A stretch of DNA of 64,000 nucleotides from Paenibacillus sp. (GCA_023663345.1 JAMPHR010000002.1:502730-566729), one strand, 5' to 3'. Positions 7,476-16,715 are shown, counted from the first letter of the stretch. A program made the numbers and translations. The notes: generated from the sequence alone by a model not told the origin.

Positions 7476-9866
7476 ATGGCAAATTTCAAAATCACAGCAA
7501 CCACAACCGTTGCGGAACTTAAAGAGCAGTTCCACAGCGAGTTCGGTGGCATCCTCCGTGTCTATCAAGGACGGAGCGAAGCACCCGAAGATGCGACCTT
7601 GGTGTCGCTCGGTGGCAAAGTCGGTGAGTTGGAATGTCGGGCAAGTCGCACAGTCGGCAAGTTCATCGAGGCATTCCAATCGGAACTTGGCTTGAAAGTC
7701 AAGGTCTATACCAAAGACAACTGGGTATCAGTGCTTGACGGCATTACCCTCGCCACAGTAAGAGAAATCCCCAAAAATGCGAGAAAAGCCCAGATGGAGG
7801 TGTTCCTGGGGTATAAGCGCAGCGAGGAGGATAAATCCGCGGAATGTGAAGATACCGGGGCGGCTGTCCCTGCCGGCGATTATCCCACTTATTCCGAGGC
7901 TGTGGCACTCCACAAGGCCGGCTCAAAAAGCGATAGATACAAACTGAGCGACGACGGGACGATTATCTATGAGATAAGTGATGCACTGGAGGGACCGCTG
8001 ATTGTTCCGGAGGGAGTCGAGAAGGTTGTTTTCGATAGAAATGACCGCATCGAAGAGATGACTGCCATAATAATGCCCGACACAGTGAAGGAGATGAAGG
8101 GTTACCTGAACTGTAACTATTGCGAAAATCTCAAATATCTGCGCCTGTCGCACAGTATGAAGAAGATTCCTCAGGAAGCGTTCTATTCTCTCAACATGGA
8201 GGAATTGGTAATACCTGAAGGTGTCGAGGTTATCGGCAATGGAGCGTTCAGATATGCGGGCCTCAAGAGAGTGTCCCTGCCGTCGACCCTTAAGTTTATA
8301 CTTCCGGGAGCATTTAACCGTTGCAATCTGGAGGAGATTGTGATCCCCGCAGGAGTAAAAGCCATTTTCCCTGAGGCTTTCAGTGGCAATTCGGATTTGA
8401 GCCGTGTGACACTGCTTTCGGATGAGACTATAGTAATGTCCGGAGCCTTTGAAGATTGCGCAATAGAGAATGAGGAGGAACTTTATGCATCGCATCCTCT
8501 GGGTGACCGCACCTTTGGCATGGGTGAGGAAACCTACGGCGACGTGGAGCAACGCAACTGGCGCGATGAAGTGACCGGAATCCGCAGGGAGCTGACCTAT
8601 ATACCCGAATACTATTGTGGCCCTCTCCGTATTGCCGAAGGGACCGAGGCCTATCCCGATATCGAGGATTATTCCGGTATCACGGAGCTGTATCTGCCCG
8701 ATTCAATTACCGATAAGTATTTCAAGATTCCCCGCAATGTAACCAAAGTGCATGTACCTTCTCACGTAACCTATTTACGCTTGATGTATCTCTCCAAACT
8801 TGAAGAGTTCAACATCCCGGAAGGTGTTACGGAAATTAAGATTTCCAAATCTCCAATTCAAACCCTTGATATCCCGGAAGGTGTTACAGATATATACATC
8901 GATGATATGCCTGAACTTAAGGAAATCAAGCTGCCATCATCTCTTACTAATTTATCTCTGCAGAACTGTCCGAAACTTGAGGATTTTGACATTCCGACAT
9001 CAGTTACTGAGATAAGTAACGGATTTCTCACTGATTGTGTGTCACTGAAATCGGTGAAAATACCAGACGGCATCACATCTGTTCCCGACTGTACAGCGCG
9101 TCGTTGTAAATTTACGGAGTTGACTATACCAGCGTCGGTAATCGAAATCAAAGATAACGCATTCTCCGACAACGATGTTATCGAGCAAGTAACAATCCCT
9201 GCATCTGTTAAGAAAATAGGTTCGCGTACTTTTGAGGATTGTCCAAATCTCAAAACTGTAACCTTTGAAGGTGATACAATTTGCTTCCCCGGAGCATTTA
9301 GAAACGTGCCAGGATTCAAAGGTAAACTCATCACACTACCCACTATGGAATTTACGTCTGAAGGACATCCGATGGTCAGACTTACTGTAGATCAGATTTT
9401 CTTCAAGAAAAACTACTACGAACGTGCGATGGAATTCCTTGGGGACGACGGTTATTCTGGCGAATGTGTGGTGATGTCAAGCAAATCCGCAGACCAAGAC
9501 AACTACCCTCTTGACAAAATTGGATACCTGAAAGATGTATCATCAGCAAGTGAAGGTCTCGAATACTTCCACGATGAGGAAGAAAGTGCTTGTGATGATA
9601 TGTTGGGACGCGGATACTTGATGGTAGCTTACCCCAATAATTCTGACGAAGACTACGGTTGGGAGATCAATGATCGATGTGCAAAAGCGCTCGCTCTAAT
9701 CCTTAAGCCCCAATCAGGCGTAACCCCCGAAGATTATCCCTACGATGGTCCCGAGGCTTATTTTGAATTGAATGTCAAGAATTTCGATGAGGATGAGATA
9801 CTCCACACCTACAACTACCACGTCTATCAGGACGGAAACGGTGAGTGGAAAGTTGATACGCTCTGA
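7476..9866 (+). CDS. BspA-like leucine-rich repeat protein with duplicated beta-grasp-like N-terminus
   Basis: A 796-aa protein without a signal peptide. Residues about 4-60 and 60-115 form two related modules: TTTVAELKEQFHSEFGGILRVY and SRTVGKFIEAFQSELGLKVKVY, separated by ATLVSLGGKVGELECR, a pattern reminiscent of a ubiquitin-like beta-grasp pair. Residues about 150-640 are BspA/TpLRR-type repeats (LRR_5), with the recurring IPEGVEVIGNGAFRY, IPAGVKAIFPEAF and IPASVKKIGSRTFEDC. The C-terminal 150 residues form a separate unknown domain with FHDEEESACDDMLGRGY. BspA repeats are usually cell-surface or host-binding, so a cytoplasmic version fused to beta-grasp modules is unusual. It is the last gene of the block; a strong terminator follows at 9923. 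Confidence 0.8.
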   Translation: MANFKITATTTVAELKEQFHSEFGGILRVYQGRSEAPEDATLVSLGGKVGELECRASRTVGKFIEAFQSELGLKVKVYTKDNWVSVLDGITLATVREIPKNARKAQMEVFLGYKRSEEDKSAECEDTGAAVPAGDYPTYSEAVALHKAGSKSDRYKLSDDGTIIYEISDALEGPLIVPEGVEKVVFDRNDRIEEMTAIIMPDTVKEMKGYLNCNYCENLKYLRLSHSMKKIPQEAFYSLNMEELVIPEGVEVIGNGAFRYAGLKRVSLPSTLKFILPGAFNRCNLEEIVIPAGVKAIFPEAFSGNSDLSRVTLLSDETIVMSGAFEDCAIENEEELYASHPLGDRTFGMGEETYGDVEQRNWRDEVTGIRRELTYIPEYYCGPLRIAEGTEAYPDIEDYSGITELYLPDSITDKYFKIPRNVTKVHVPSHVTYLRLMYLSKLEEFNIPEGVTEIKISKSPIQTLDIPEGVTDIYIDDMPELKEIKLPSSLTNLSLQNCPKLEDFDIPTSVTEISNGFLTDCVSLKSVKIPDGITSVPDCTARRCKFTELTIPASVIEIKDNAFSDNDVIEQVTIPASVKKIGSRTFEDCPNLKTVTFEGDTICFPGAFRNVPGFKGKLITLPTMEFTSEGHPMVRLTVDQIFFKKNYYERAMEFLGDDGYSGECVVMSSKSADQDNYPLDKIGYLKDVSSASEGLEYFHDEEESACDDMLGRGYLMVAYPNNSDEDYGWEINDRCAKALALILKPQSGVTPEDYPYDGPEAYFELNVKNFDEDEILHTYNYHVYQDGNGEWKVDTL

Positions 9867-9922
9867 TCGATATTAGGTAGCATGTTACAGCCTTTCTGCG
9901 CGAGGCTGATTGCATAATGGAA

Positions 9923-9959
9923 GAGAACACCTGGGCAATACCAAGGTGTTCTCTTTCTT
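9923..9959 (+). terminator. Intrinsic terminator after the BspA-like gene
   Basis: GAGAACACCT (9923-9932) and AGGTGTTCTC (9944-9953) make a perfect 10-bp stem with an 11-base loop, followed by TTTCTT. It closes the four-gene block and can also end the minus-strand gene at 9974. Confidence 0.85.
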
Positions 9960-9973
9960 AATAGATTCTATTT

Positions 9974-10456
9974 TTATGGATTATCCTCCAAAATTCCTTT
10001 TACAACTGCTTCTATATCGCACAATCTCAATCTCTGGGTACCGCCATACCACGCGGAGTAGGGATAGACCTTCTGGAACAGTTCGTAGTCCTTTTCATGG
10101 CCTTTATCGAAGAAGCCGTAGGTGTATTGGCGGTCGAATTCCGAAACGTTGTTGAGATCGTTGTAGGTAACGGTGGGGTTGATGAGGATTTTACGCTGAA
10201 AGCGACGTTTCAGCACTATGGTGGCCGAGTCGTACAGCGCTATGATCCATTTCGGGCGGTCGGCCTTTATGAGGTCGTTGATGACCTGGCGCTGGTCGTG
10301 CTCGAAGAATTCATGCTGACCATACGATTTGCCGAATTTATCCGAGACTTCAAAATCGTCCCATTCATTAAACATGTAGGCCAGCTGGCTGTCGGGGGTG
10401 GCGTGCTCGATGTCGAACCGCTCCAGAAACGTGATGACTTCACAGCGCTTTCTCAT
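9974..10456 (-). CDS. Conserved-looking 160-aa protein downstream of purN
   Basis: A soluble 160-aa protein (MRKRCEVITFLERFDIEHAT...) with no signal peptide. It contains KADRPKWIIALYDSATIVL, which looks like a central strand and turn of an alpha/beta fold, then RKILINPTVTYNDLNNV and a C-terminal IEAVVKGIL helix. The layout resembles short alpha/beta-hydrolase-like proteins of the YqiA/UPF0227 kind, but the Gly-x-Ser-x-Gly nucleophile elbow is replaced by ALYDSAT, so catalysis is doubtful. It lies 12 bp after purN on the same strand and is probably co-transcribed. Function unknown. Confidence 0.7.
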   Translation of the reverse strand: MRKRCEVITFLERFDIEHATPDSQLAYMFNEWDDFEVSDKFGKSYGQHEFFEHDQRQVINDLIKADRPKWIIALYDSATIVLKRRFQRKILINPTVTYNDLNNVSEFDRQYTYGFFDKGHEKDYELFQKVYPYSAWYGGTQRLRLCDIEAVVKGILEDNP

Positions 10457-10468
10457 AGGTCGGACTTA

Positions 10469-11056
10469 TCAGGAGAAGATATTGGTCAGGAAATCGTGTA
10501 CGGCGCGGGGGAAGTGCTCGCGTTCGAGAGCATGGACCTTGCTTTCCACATCCTCGGGGGTATCGGTGGGAGCCACGGCGGTGCGGGCCTGGAACAGCAC
10601 GGCGCCCTCGTCGCAACGGTCGGTGACCAGATGTACGGTGATGCCGGTCTCGGCCTCGGCGGCCTCCACCACGGCGCGGTGTACATGGATGCCATACATC
10701 CCCTTGCCACCGTATTTGGGCAGGAGCGAGGGGTGGATATTCACAATGCGGTCCTTGTAGCCCTCCACGATGAACGGAGGCACCATGAGCAGGAATCCGG
10801 CCAGCACTATCAGGTCAACGCCGTAGTCGCGAAGCAGGGGGAGTATGCAATCGGGATCGTTGATCTCGGCACGCGACATCACCTTGACGGGCACACTGAG
10901 ACGCTCGGCACGGCCTATCACGCCGGCCTCGCGACGGTTGCATATCACAAGCACCACTTTGCCGGCCCGGGGGGAGCCGTCGTTGAAATACCTGATGAGA
11001 TTTTCGGCGTTGGAGCCGTTGCCCGAGGCGAATACCGCGATGTTTTTTGTTTCCAT
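10469..11056 (-). CDS. purN: Phosphoribosylglycinamide formyltransferase PurN
   Basis: A 195-aa enzyme that transfers a formyl group from 10-formyl-tetrahydrofolate to GAR in purine synthesis. I chose the ATG giving METKNIAVFASGNGSNAENL; the open frame runs 25 codons further but lacks family similarity. Visible motifs: phosphate-binding FASGNGSNAENL, the folate-site strand DLIVLAGFLLMVP, INIHPSLLPKYGGKGMYG (catalytic Asn and His region) and the C-terminal VTDRCDEGAVLFQ with the catalytic Asp. A TATCTTTG -7 box sits on the minus strand at 11091-11098, but without a clear -33 TTTG. It heads a pair with the 160-aa gene at 9974. Confidence 0.95.
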   Translation of the reverse strand: METKNIAVFASGNGSNAENLIRYFNDGSPRAGKVVLVICNRREAGVIGRAERLSVPVKVMSRAEINDPDCILPLLRDYGVDLIVLAGFLLMVPPFIVEGYKDRIVNIHPSLLPKYGGKGMYGIHVHRAVVEAAEAETGITVHLVTDRCDEGAVLFQARTAVAPTDTPEDVESKVHALEREHFPRAVHDFLTNIFS

Positions 11057-11157
11057 ATCTGTGTCGGTGTGACCGGTTGCGATTATATTGCAAAGATATG
11101 AAAAAATTCCATTCAGCCCGCTATCGGGCACGTGGAATCACGGCCCGTGGGGCGGGG

Positions 11158-11802
11158 TCAATTCATATTCAAAGGAGTCATGTGATAGCCCAGGGCGTTA
11201 AGCTCCATAGCCATGCCGGCGAGGTAGAGCTGATGGATGGCGGCGACGTAGCAACCAAGCGCGTCCACTGTGCCGGACTCAACGGGTGTGTGGCGCAATA
11301 TATTGTAGACCCTGGAGGCACATTCGGCCACCAGTTCGATCATCTTGTCGGAGGCCTCGCCAGAATATCCCAGCACATCTTCGATCACGGCCTCGTCCAG
11401 ATTGTTATACCCCTTGATGCCACACAGTTGCTCATACAGATCCTTGCGCTCGGAATACTTTTCCCAATCGGTGTCCCAATAATAGGCCATCGCCATGCCT
11501 ATGAACATCGTCCAGCCCAGCGATGCCACGGGATATTCCTGAAACTCACGTACTCCATCGGGAAAATATGCCATAAATATCTCGCCCCATTTCTCCTCCA
11601 CATCGGGGCACTGGGGCACATGGGGATCAAGCGCCCCTTCACGTTGCAGAAAGGATGTCAGGTCCTCAGCCACCCGGGCCTCGAACTCTTTCACTACACT
11701 CTTGCAATCGTTGCCGTTGATATTATTCCCGTCGATGCCGTGGGTACCGTTGATATTTCCGTTCGGGCAATCATTGCCAGGGGTGCCGTTGATACCGTTC
11801 AT
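11158..11802 (-). CDS. Unrecognised 214-aa protein with Asn-Gly-rich N-terminus
   Basis: The first 33 residues are almost only Asn, Gly, Ile, Thr and Asp (MNGINGTPGNDCPNGN then NINGTHGIDGNNINGN), a low-complexity leader encoded by short degenerate DNA repeats. The remaining 180 residues are a soluble, helix-rich domain (VKEFEARVAEDLTSFLQ..., SLGWTMFIGMAMAYYWDTDW, LVAECASRVYNIL). The domain looks like a conserved Bacteroidales hypothetical. The true start could lie inside the leader, but no other Met occurs before residue 76, so the long form is likely made. It stands between purN and the KAP NTPase on the same strand. Confidence 0.7.
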   Translation of the reverse strand: MNGINGTPGNDCPNGNINGTHGIDGNNINGNDCKSVVKEFEARVAEDLTSFLQREGALDPHVPQCPDVEEKWGEIFMAYFPDGVREFQEYPVASLGWTMFIGMAMAYYWDTDWEKYSERKDLYEQLCGIKGYNNLDEAVIEDVLGYSGEASDKMIELVAECASRVYNILRHTPVESGTVDALGCYVAAIHQLYLAGMAMELNALGYHMTPLNMN

Positions 11803-11889
11803 AATCTTTATGTCTTATCAATATAGTTTAATCAGTCTTTCTACCTAACGTCTACCCCCGCCCCATTGTTGCATGGGAGGAACGTAAAC

Positions 11890-14313
11890 TCATGGAGTTG
11901 CATATTTCTGCCATAATGCCTCCTTCTCCTCCTCTGTTCCCTCGAAACATTCCATACAGAATGTTTTATAACTCGTATTACTGCCATACATACTGTCGAT
12001 ATAGTCGAAATAAGCTTCGTACTCGAAATCCAATTCGTCATCATCACTAGATACGGTATAGTTCACCATTCTTTCCTCCAAGAATTTTTCCAGATTCTTA
12101 CCTCTGGGCTTTGTCTTGAGTAGGTTGAATACCTGTGGCCATATCAACTGATCGTGTATATTGGTAAATGTATCAGTCTCGGTCCCAATTATGATTCCCG
12201 ACTTCTTAACAAGCTTATGCAGCAATCCTGATGTATTGAACATCTCTTCCGGAGTCACAAGCCCGTGAGCATCGAGGTGAGTGAGTATTTCCGACATCAA
12301 TTCTCGGAATGTATCTTCCGGGATGCAATATTGATCAACGTAGGTGTTATAACTGTTGTCATATACAGGTCTCAGCTCATGTAGGATATCCAGTTTCAAT
12401 GGCAGGAATTCCATGTCATTTCTCATATTCAACAGTGATTTCCTGAGCAATTTCCTGATATTGGAATTGCTCCACATATAAGTCCGGCGGCAATCAAATA
12501 TTTCGTGGTACAACTTCACAGCATCCTTCGACATGCTCTTCTCGGTCCATATCCTAAGTATGGTGAGATAATTTTCAAGCATCTGTGGTGACAGTCCGCT
12601 CAGATCGAAATTCCTGAGGTTGAACAGTAGAGAGTCGTGTAGTGACGGACGTTGTTTCACCCACATATCCACGGTGTCCTCAATAGCGTTGCCACTCATT
12701 ACCAATTGTGAAAATTCGCTGGTTGACAGATGATTGTCGTAGACCCTCAGCGCGAAATAATGGCCGAAGTTATGAGGATGGGATATGCTGCAGGAGGAAG
12801 GAATGGACATGAAAAGCTCAGAAAACAGCCATTTGAGCTTATCATCTCGTTCAACGATTGTTCCGGCCTTCATGCTGTATGTCCCGTCCTTGGATTTGAG
12901 TTCAAGCAGAGAATCCCTGTCGGAAGCGAGCTGGTTGTATTGCTCCGGATAAGCATACCGCATCACCTCAACCCAGAAAAATTCTCTGAAATCAAGAATA
13001 TCCAGCCGTCCTGCTCCTTTGAGAAACGCTATATGGTTGCTGAACATATTTACGAATCTCAAAGCCTTGCGGTAATTGGACACGTAGCGGGGAAACAGAT
13101 AACCGCCCGGATTGTCCTTTTTCAATAATTCATTCACAAGAATTCGCCTCTTTCCATCATCGTCGGCAAGCAGTGGGCTTATCATTGACCATACCATGCG
13201 CGGGATGGCATGTTCCTCGATATGTGGCAAGGCGATCTCAATATTGAATATCTTCTCGATGAAATCGTGGGCTCGGCCTACACCGTTGTTGTCGATCGTG
13301 GAGATGACATACTCTCGGTCGAATGACACTATGTAAGTGATGCGGGAGAAGTTGGCAGTGTTTCGTATCAGTTTAAGCACCTGAAGGATCTCGTCCTTGT
13401 CGAGCCGGTCCATGTCATCGATGAATATATACACACGCCCCGGAAGATGGTTCAGCCCTTCCTCGATACGGCTCTTAATGCTGTCGATGGAGGCCGGAGT
13501 TTGCATCAATGTCTGGAAGATACCGGCCACACGCGACATATTTTCATTGATGCCACTCGAGATTAACACCGAAGCGTATCTGAGCATCTCGCTTCTCATG
13601 GAGCCGTTGAACGGTCGGATGTGATCACTGAGCACATCAAAGAAATCCGATATTATATTATCGGCTGAATTGCTGTTCCATGGGCAGAACCATATCTTTA
13701 TATCTCCGTCGGCATCAATATTCCGGTCGACATATTCCAGAAAAGATGTCTTTCCCGCACCCCATGTTCCGGTGATGGCTACTGCAAAGGCATCTTTGCC
13801 GCTTGTCGACTTTATTCTGTTGGCGAGACTGCGGGCAAACTCCTCACGACCGTCGGGATAACGTTCGGAGATGGAGGTGATGAAGGAGTCTGTCGTATCG
13901 CCATGCTCCTTATCTTCTCTTATCAGTTTCAAAGCCTCGATAATCAGAACGATCACACAGCCTGTTACAATAATGTGAGAATAAGCCAAATGCCCTATGG
14001 CAGTTATCCCGCCGAGCGTCAACCTGCAAGCATACACCATGACTACGACAGTCCACATTACCATGTATGGGGAAAATACACAGCTTCGCCATCTGCGGTA
14101 ACATATTCCTGCCATACATGCTGTGAGAGCGAAGGCAGTCACCAGTTTCGCTGCCTGAAATGTGGGAGCATCAACGAAGATGGCACTGATTCCGCTCAAT
14201 CCCCGGGATATCCAATCGGCCAGTTCCTGAGAGAAAATCACCGCCATGACGGCCAAATATACTTCAATCCAGAATCTCCACGACCGATAGACCTTAGCAA
14301 TGCAATATTCCAT
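11890..14313 (-). CDS. Membrane-anchored KAP family P-loop NTPase
   Basis: An 807-aa protein. The N-terminal 130 residues carry about four hydrophobic segments (about 13-30, 54-71, 84-99 and 113-130), followed by a STAND/KAP-type NTPase: Walker A GTWGAGKTS at 182-190, a conserved WFCPWNSN stretch near 208-215, and Walker B VYIFIDDMDRL at 293-303, with the sensor region ITYIVSFDREYV after it. The C-terminal 400 residues are helical with no recognised domain. KAP NTPases (PF07693) are membrane-associated; one, PifA, excludes phage T7, and many sit in bacterial conflict loci. No toxin or nuclease partner is adjacent, so a defence role is only a possibility. AT content is higher than in the division genes. 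Confidence 0.88.
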   Translation of the reverse strand: MEYCIAKVYRSWRFWIEVYLAVMAVIFSQELADWISRGLSGISAIFVDAPTFQAAKLVTAFALTACMAGICYRRWRSCVFSPYMVMWTVVVMVYACRLTLGGITAIGHLAYSHIIVTGCVIVLIIEALKLIREDKEHGDTTDSFITSISERYPDGREEFARSLANRIKSTSGKDAFAVAITGTWGAGKTSFLEYVDRNIDADGDIKIWFCPWNSNSADNIISDFFDVLSDHIRPFNGSMRSEMLRYASVLISSGINENMSRVAGIFQTLMQTPASIDSIKSRIEEGLNHLPGRVYIFIDDMDRLDKDEILQVLKLIRNTANFSRITYIVSFDREYVISTIDNNGVGRAHDFIEKIFNIEIALPHIEEHAIPRMVWSMISPLLADDDGKRRILVNELLKKDNPGGYLFPRYVSNYRKALRFVNMFSNHIAFLKGAGRLDILDFREFFWVEVMRYAYPEQYNQLASDRDSLLELKSKDGTYSMKAGTIVERDDKLKWLFSELFMSIPSSCSISHPHNFGHYFALRVYDNHLSTSEFSQLVMSGNAIEDTVDMWVKQRPSLHDSLLFNLRNFDLSGLSPQMLENYLTILRIWTEKSMSKDAVKLYHEIFDCRRTYMWSNSNIRKLLRKSLLNMRNDMEFLPLKLDILHELRPVYDNSYNTYVDQYCIPEDTFRELMSEILTHLDAHGLVTPEEMFNTSGLLHKLVKKSGIIIGTETDTFTNIHDQLIWPQVFNLLKTKPRGKNLEKFLEERMVNYTVSSDDDELDFEYEAYFDYIDSMYGSNTSYKTFCMECFEGTEEEKEALWQKYATP

Positions 14314-14654
14314 GAATCAAGAGGGTGTTTTTGACAATGATGAAAAAAGGTTGGCATATCACCGGCGGGAACACCGCTAAAAACCTTAGATATGTAAAGT
14401 TAAGCAATTCTCATCAAAATCGATATTGTTGCGCTACGAAAAATATACGGTAACTACAATAAAATATTTTTAGCATGATTTTCAAGTTTCAAAGTTCTTC
14501 AATGTATCAACCTGGTTGGTTAACCTTTTCCAATAGCAGTTAGTTGAAACGCGAGCAGTAAAAGACAATAAAAAACGATTGACAAGTTTATTAGATTACT
14601 TATCAATCGTTTGTATTTCAAATATTTAAGTCGATAGAATCGAAGGATTCTCTT
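14314..14654. other. AT-rich gene-free stretch
   Basis: About 340 bp between the KAP gene (start) and the small DUF2795 gene (stop), both on the minus strand. It should hold the KAP promoter; a TAACTTTA box occurs on the minus strand near 14395-14402, but no -33 TTTG lies at the right distance. The only clear structure is the hairpin at 14573-14612. Confidence 0.5.
14573..14612. terminator. Hairpin downstream of the DUF2795 gene
   Basis: AAACGATTGACAAG pairs with CTTATCAATCGTTT around a 12-base loop (14-bp stem with one mismatch), about 42 bases past the stop of the minus-strand gene at 14655. The arm begins in A-rich DNA, so minus-strand transcripts end in a T-rich tail. Confidence 0.65.
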
Positions 14655-14876
14655 TTAGTATTCCTCCTCGTTGAAGAAGAAGTCTTCTTTGGAGGGGTAG
14701 TCGGGCCAGATGTCTTCGATACATTCGTAGGTTTCGCCTTCGTCCTCCATTTCCTGGAGGTTCTCTATTACTTCCATCGGTACGCCCGAGCGCATGGCAT
14801 AATCGATGAGCTCCTCGCGTGTTGCGGGCCAGGGTGCGTCCTCAAGCTTGGAGGCGAGTTCAAGTGTCCAATACAT
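14655..14876 (-). CDS. Small DUF2795-like acidic protein
   Basis: A 73-aa protein (MYWTLELASKLEDAPWPATR...) with the DUF2795 pattern of a Leu-rich first helix, a PWPATREELIDYAMRSG segment and a second helix (MEVIENLQEMEDEGE), then an acidic tail with FFFNEEEY. Family members are small, cytoplasmic and of unknown function. The gene is single, with its own strong promoter at 14960-14990 and a hairpin after the stop, so it is an independent transcript. It is likely well expressed given how closely the promoter matches the consensus. Confidence 0.85.
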   Translation of the reverse strand: MYWTLELASKLEDAPWPATREELIDYAMRSGVPMEVIENLQEMEDEGETYECIEDIWPDYPSKEDFFFNEEEY

Positions 14877-14959
14877 GTTCGTCTATTGTGAGAAGTTAGT
14901 TATTTATGTTTTTTGCCGTGGTCAGCCGTTGTATTCAGGCATTTTCCGGAAAAGTGGCG

Positions 14960-14990
14960 CAAAGATACGTATTTTCTCTATATATACAAA
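14960..14990 (-). promoter_or_regulatory. Strong promoter of the DUF2795 gene
   Basis: Read on the minus strand: TTTG (14990-14987), a 19-base AT-rich spacer, TATCTTTG (14967-14960). This is an excellent match to the Bacteroidetes consensus, 84 bases before the ATG. Confidence 0.8.
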
Positions 14991-15200
14991 TCCATCTGCG
15001 CATTGGTTGCACGGGGCGGGCGAAAATTTGCGTTTTCGGGTTGGTTCAAAGCATCCGATGGATCTATATAGACCAAGAAACAACATCACATCCGTGCCAA
15101 TGACGGTTTCCTGCAAGCGGTGGCCTACACGGGATGGATGATTTCGCCGGAGACAGTCCCCATGCGGGAACACTGGGGGTACTGTCCCGGCGGATATGGA
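14991..15200. other. Intergenic region downstream of ftsZ, with hairpin
   Basis: No gene is seen. GACAGTCCCCA (15152-15162) can pair with TGGGGGTACTGTC (15174-15186), forming a stem just after the ftsZ stop. It lacks a T-run on the minus strand, so it is at best a weak terminator or an mRNA 3'-end stabiliser for the division operon. Confidence 0.4.
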
Positions 15201-16655
15201 TCAGTAGCTGAACGTTGTGCCCGATCCGGTCGACGAGGGGATGTTGTGCTGACCGGTGTCGTAGGCTCCGTTGCGCACATCGTCGATGATGCGGCGGTTA
15301 CGCTGATAGGCGGGATACTTCTCAAGAGTGTCACATATCGAGTCGTCATCAAGCTGGTTGAGGCCGAGTATGATGGCCGATGAGCGCTCCTTGCCTCCGG
15401 TGAGGTCCTGGATCTTGTCCATGCCATACTCCTCGCCGATGCGCTCGGTCGAGATCTTGGCCTCGGGTTTCTCGGGTTTTACCACTTGGGGAGCGGGTTC
15501 GGCTACAGGGGCCTGAGGCTGATTCACCTGAAATTTCACGGTGTTGCCATGCTGAGTGGTGGATGCTCCACGCTTATATCCTCCGAAGTCAAATCCCTGT
15601 CCGTTGTGGCCCGATCCCTGCTCGCCGTTCATCAGCGAGTCCTCCTCACCGCGCAGGGTGATGTCAAATCCGGCGGCGAGAATGGTGATCTTCACCTGAT
15701 TTCCGAGCGATTCATCGTATCTCACACCCCAGATCACGTCCACGTCGGTGTTGATCGAGCTGATGAACTGGGTGAGCTGCTTGGTCTCGCTCATGAGGAA
15801 CTTGTCCTCAGCATTGGGGTTGAAGAATATGCAGAACAGCAGTTTCTTCGAGCCCATGATGTCGCGGTTCTTGAGCAGAGGCGAGTTGAGGGCATCCTGG
15901 ATGGCGGCGGTGACACGTCCCTCGCCCTCGCCGTATCCGGTGGAGATGATGGCGGCACCACCGTTGCGCAGGGTAGTGTCTACATCGTTGAAGTCAAGGT
16001 TGATCTTACCGTTGTGGGTGATGAGTTCCGAGATGGAGCGGGCGGCTATCGACAGGGTGTCGTCGGCCTTGCCGAACGCGTTGATGAAGTCCAGATCGCC
16101 GTAAATCTCGGTGAGGCGCTCGTTGTTGATCACCAGGAGAGCGTCGACATACTTGGCCATCTCGTCGGCACCGGCCAGGGCTTTCTTGATCTTGACCTGT
16201 CCCTCGAAAAGGAAGGGGATGGTGACGATACCCACAGTGAGGAGTCCGCGCTCCTTGGCCACACGGGCCACCACGGGAGCTGCTCCGGTACCTGTGCCTC
16301 CGCCCATACCGGCGGTCACGAACACCATCTTGGTCTCGTCGTCAAACAGTTGGTTGATCTGCTCGGTGGCATCCTCGGCAAATGCGCGAGCCTTCTCGGG
16401 CTTGTTGCCGGCACCGAGTCCGTCGCCGATCTGCAGGGTGTTGGGCACCTCGGAGTGGCGCAGGGCCTGAGAGTCGGAGTTGATGTTGACAAACGACACG
16501 CTCTTTATCCCCTCGCGGTACATGTGGTTTACGGCATTGTTGCCACCACCGCCCACGCCTACGGCCTTTATAATGATGGGTTCCGGATCGTTCTTGTGGG
16601 CTTCGGCAAATGCCGAGGCATCGTCAATATTCTGATTGTTGTTATATGATTCCAT
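15201..16655 (-). CDS. ftsZ: Cell division GTPase FtsZ
   Basis: A 484-aa tubulin homologue that forms the Z ring. The GTP-binding tubulin signature GGGTGTGAAP (about residues 117-126) and the T7 loop region LDFNDVDTTLRNGG are intact. The N-terminal extension contains an acidic stretch, and a linker of about 100 residues after the GTPase core (rich in Gln, Pro, Ala, Val) leads to KYPAYQRNRRII, the Bacteroidetes version of the C-terminal FtsA-binding peptide, followed by a further 25-residue tail (SSTGSGTTFSY). It is the last gene of the division cluster, 60 bp after ftsA. Confidence 0.98.
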   Translation of the reverse strand: MESYNNNQNIDDASAFAEAHKNDPEPIIIKAVGVGGGGNNAVNHMYREGIKSVSFVNINSDSQALRHSEVPNTLQIGDGLGAGNKPEKARAFAEDATEQINQLFDDETKMVFVTAGMGGGTGTGAAPVVARVAKERGLLTVGIVTIPFLFEGQVKIKKALAGADEMAKYVDALLVINNERLTEIYGDLDFINAFGKADDTLSIAARSISELITHNGKINLDFNDVDTTLRNGGAAIISTGYGEGEGRVTAAIQDALNSPLLKNRDIMGSKKLLFCIFFNPNAEDKFLMSETKQLTQFISSINTDVDVIWGVRYDESLGNQVKITILAAGFDITLRGEEDSLMNGEQGSGHNGQGFDFGGYKRGASTTQHGNTVKFQVNQPQAPVAEPAPQVVKPEKPEAKISTERIGEEYGMDKIQDLTGGKERSSAIILGLNQLDDDSICDTLEKYPAYQRNRRIIDDVRNGAYDTGQHNIPSSTGSGTTFSY

Positions 16656-16715
16656 TCTTGTGATGTTTCAGCTTGAAATTATAGGGTAAAGGGCCCGGGA
16701 GGGCGGGTGGAGAGA

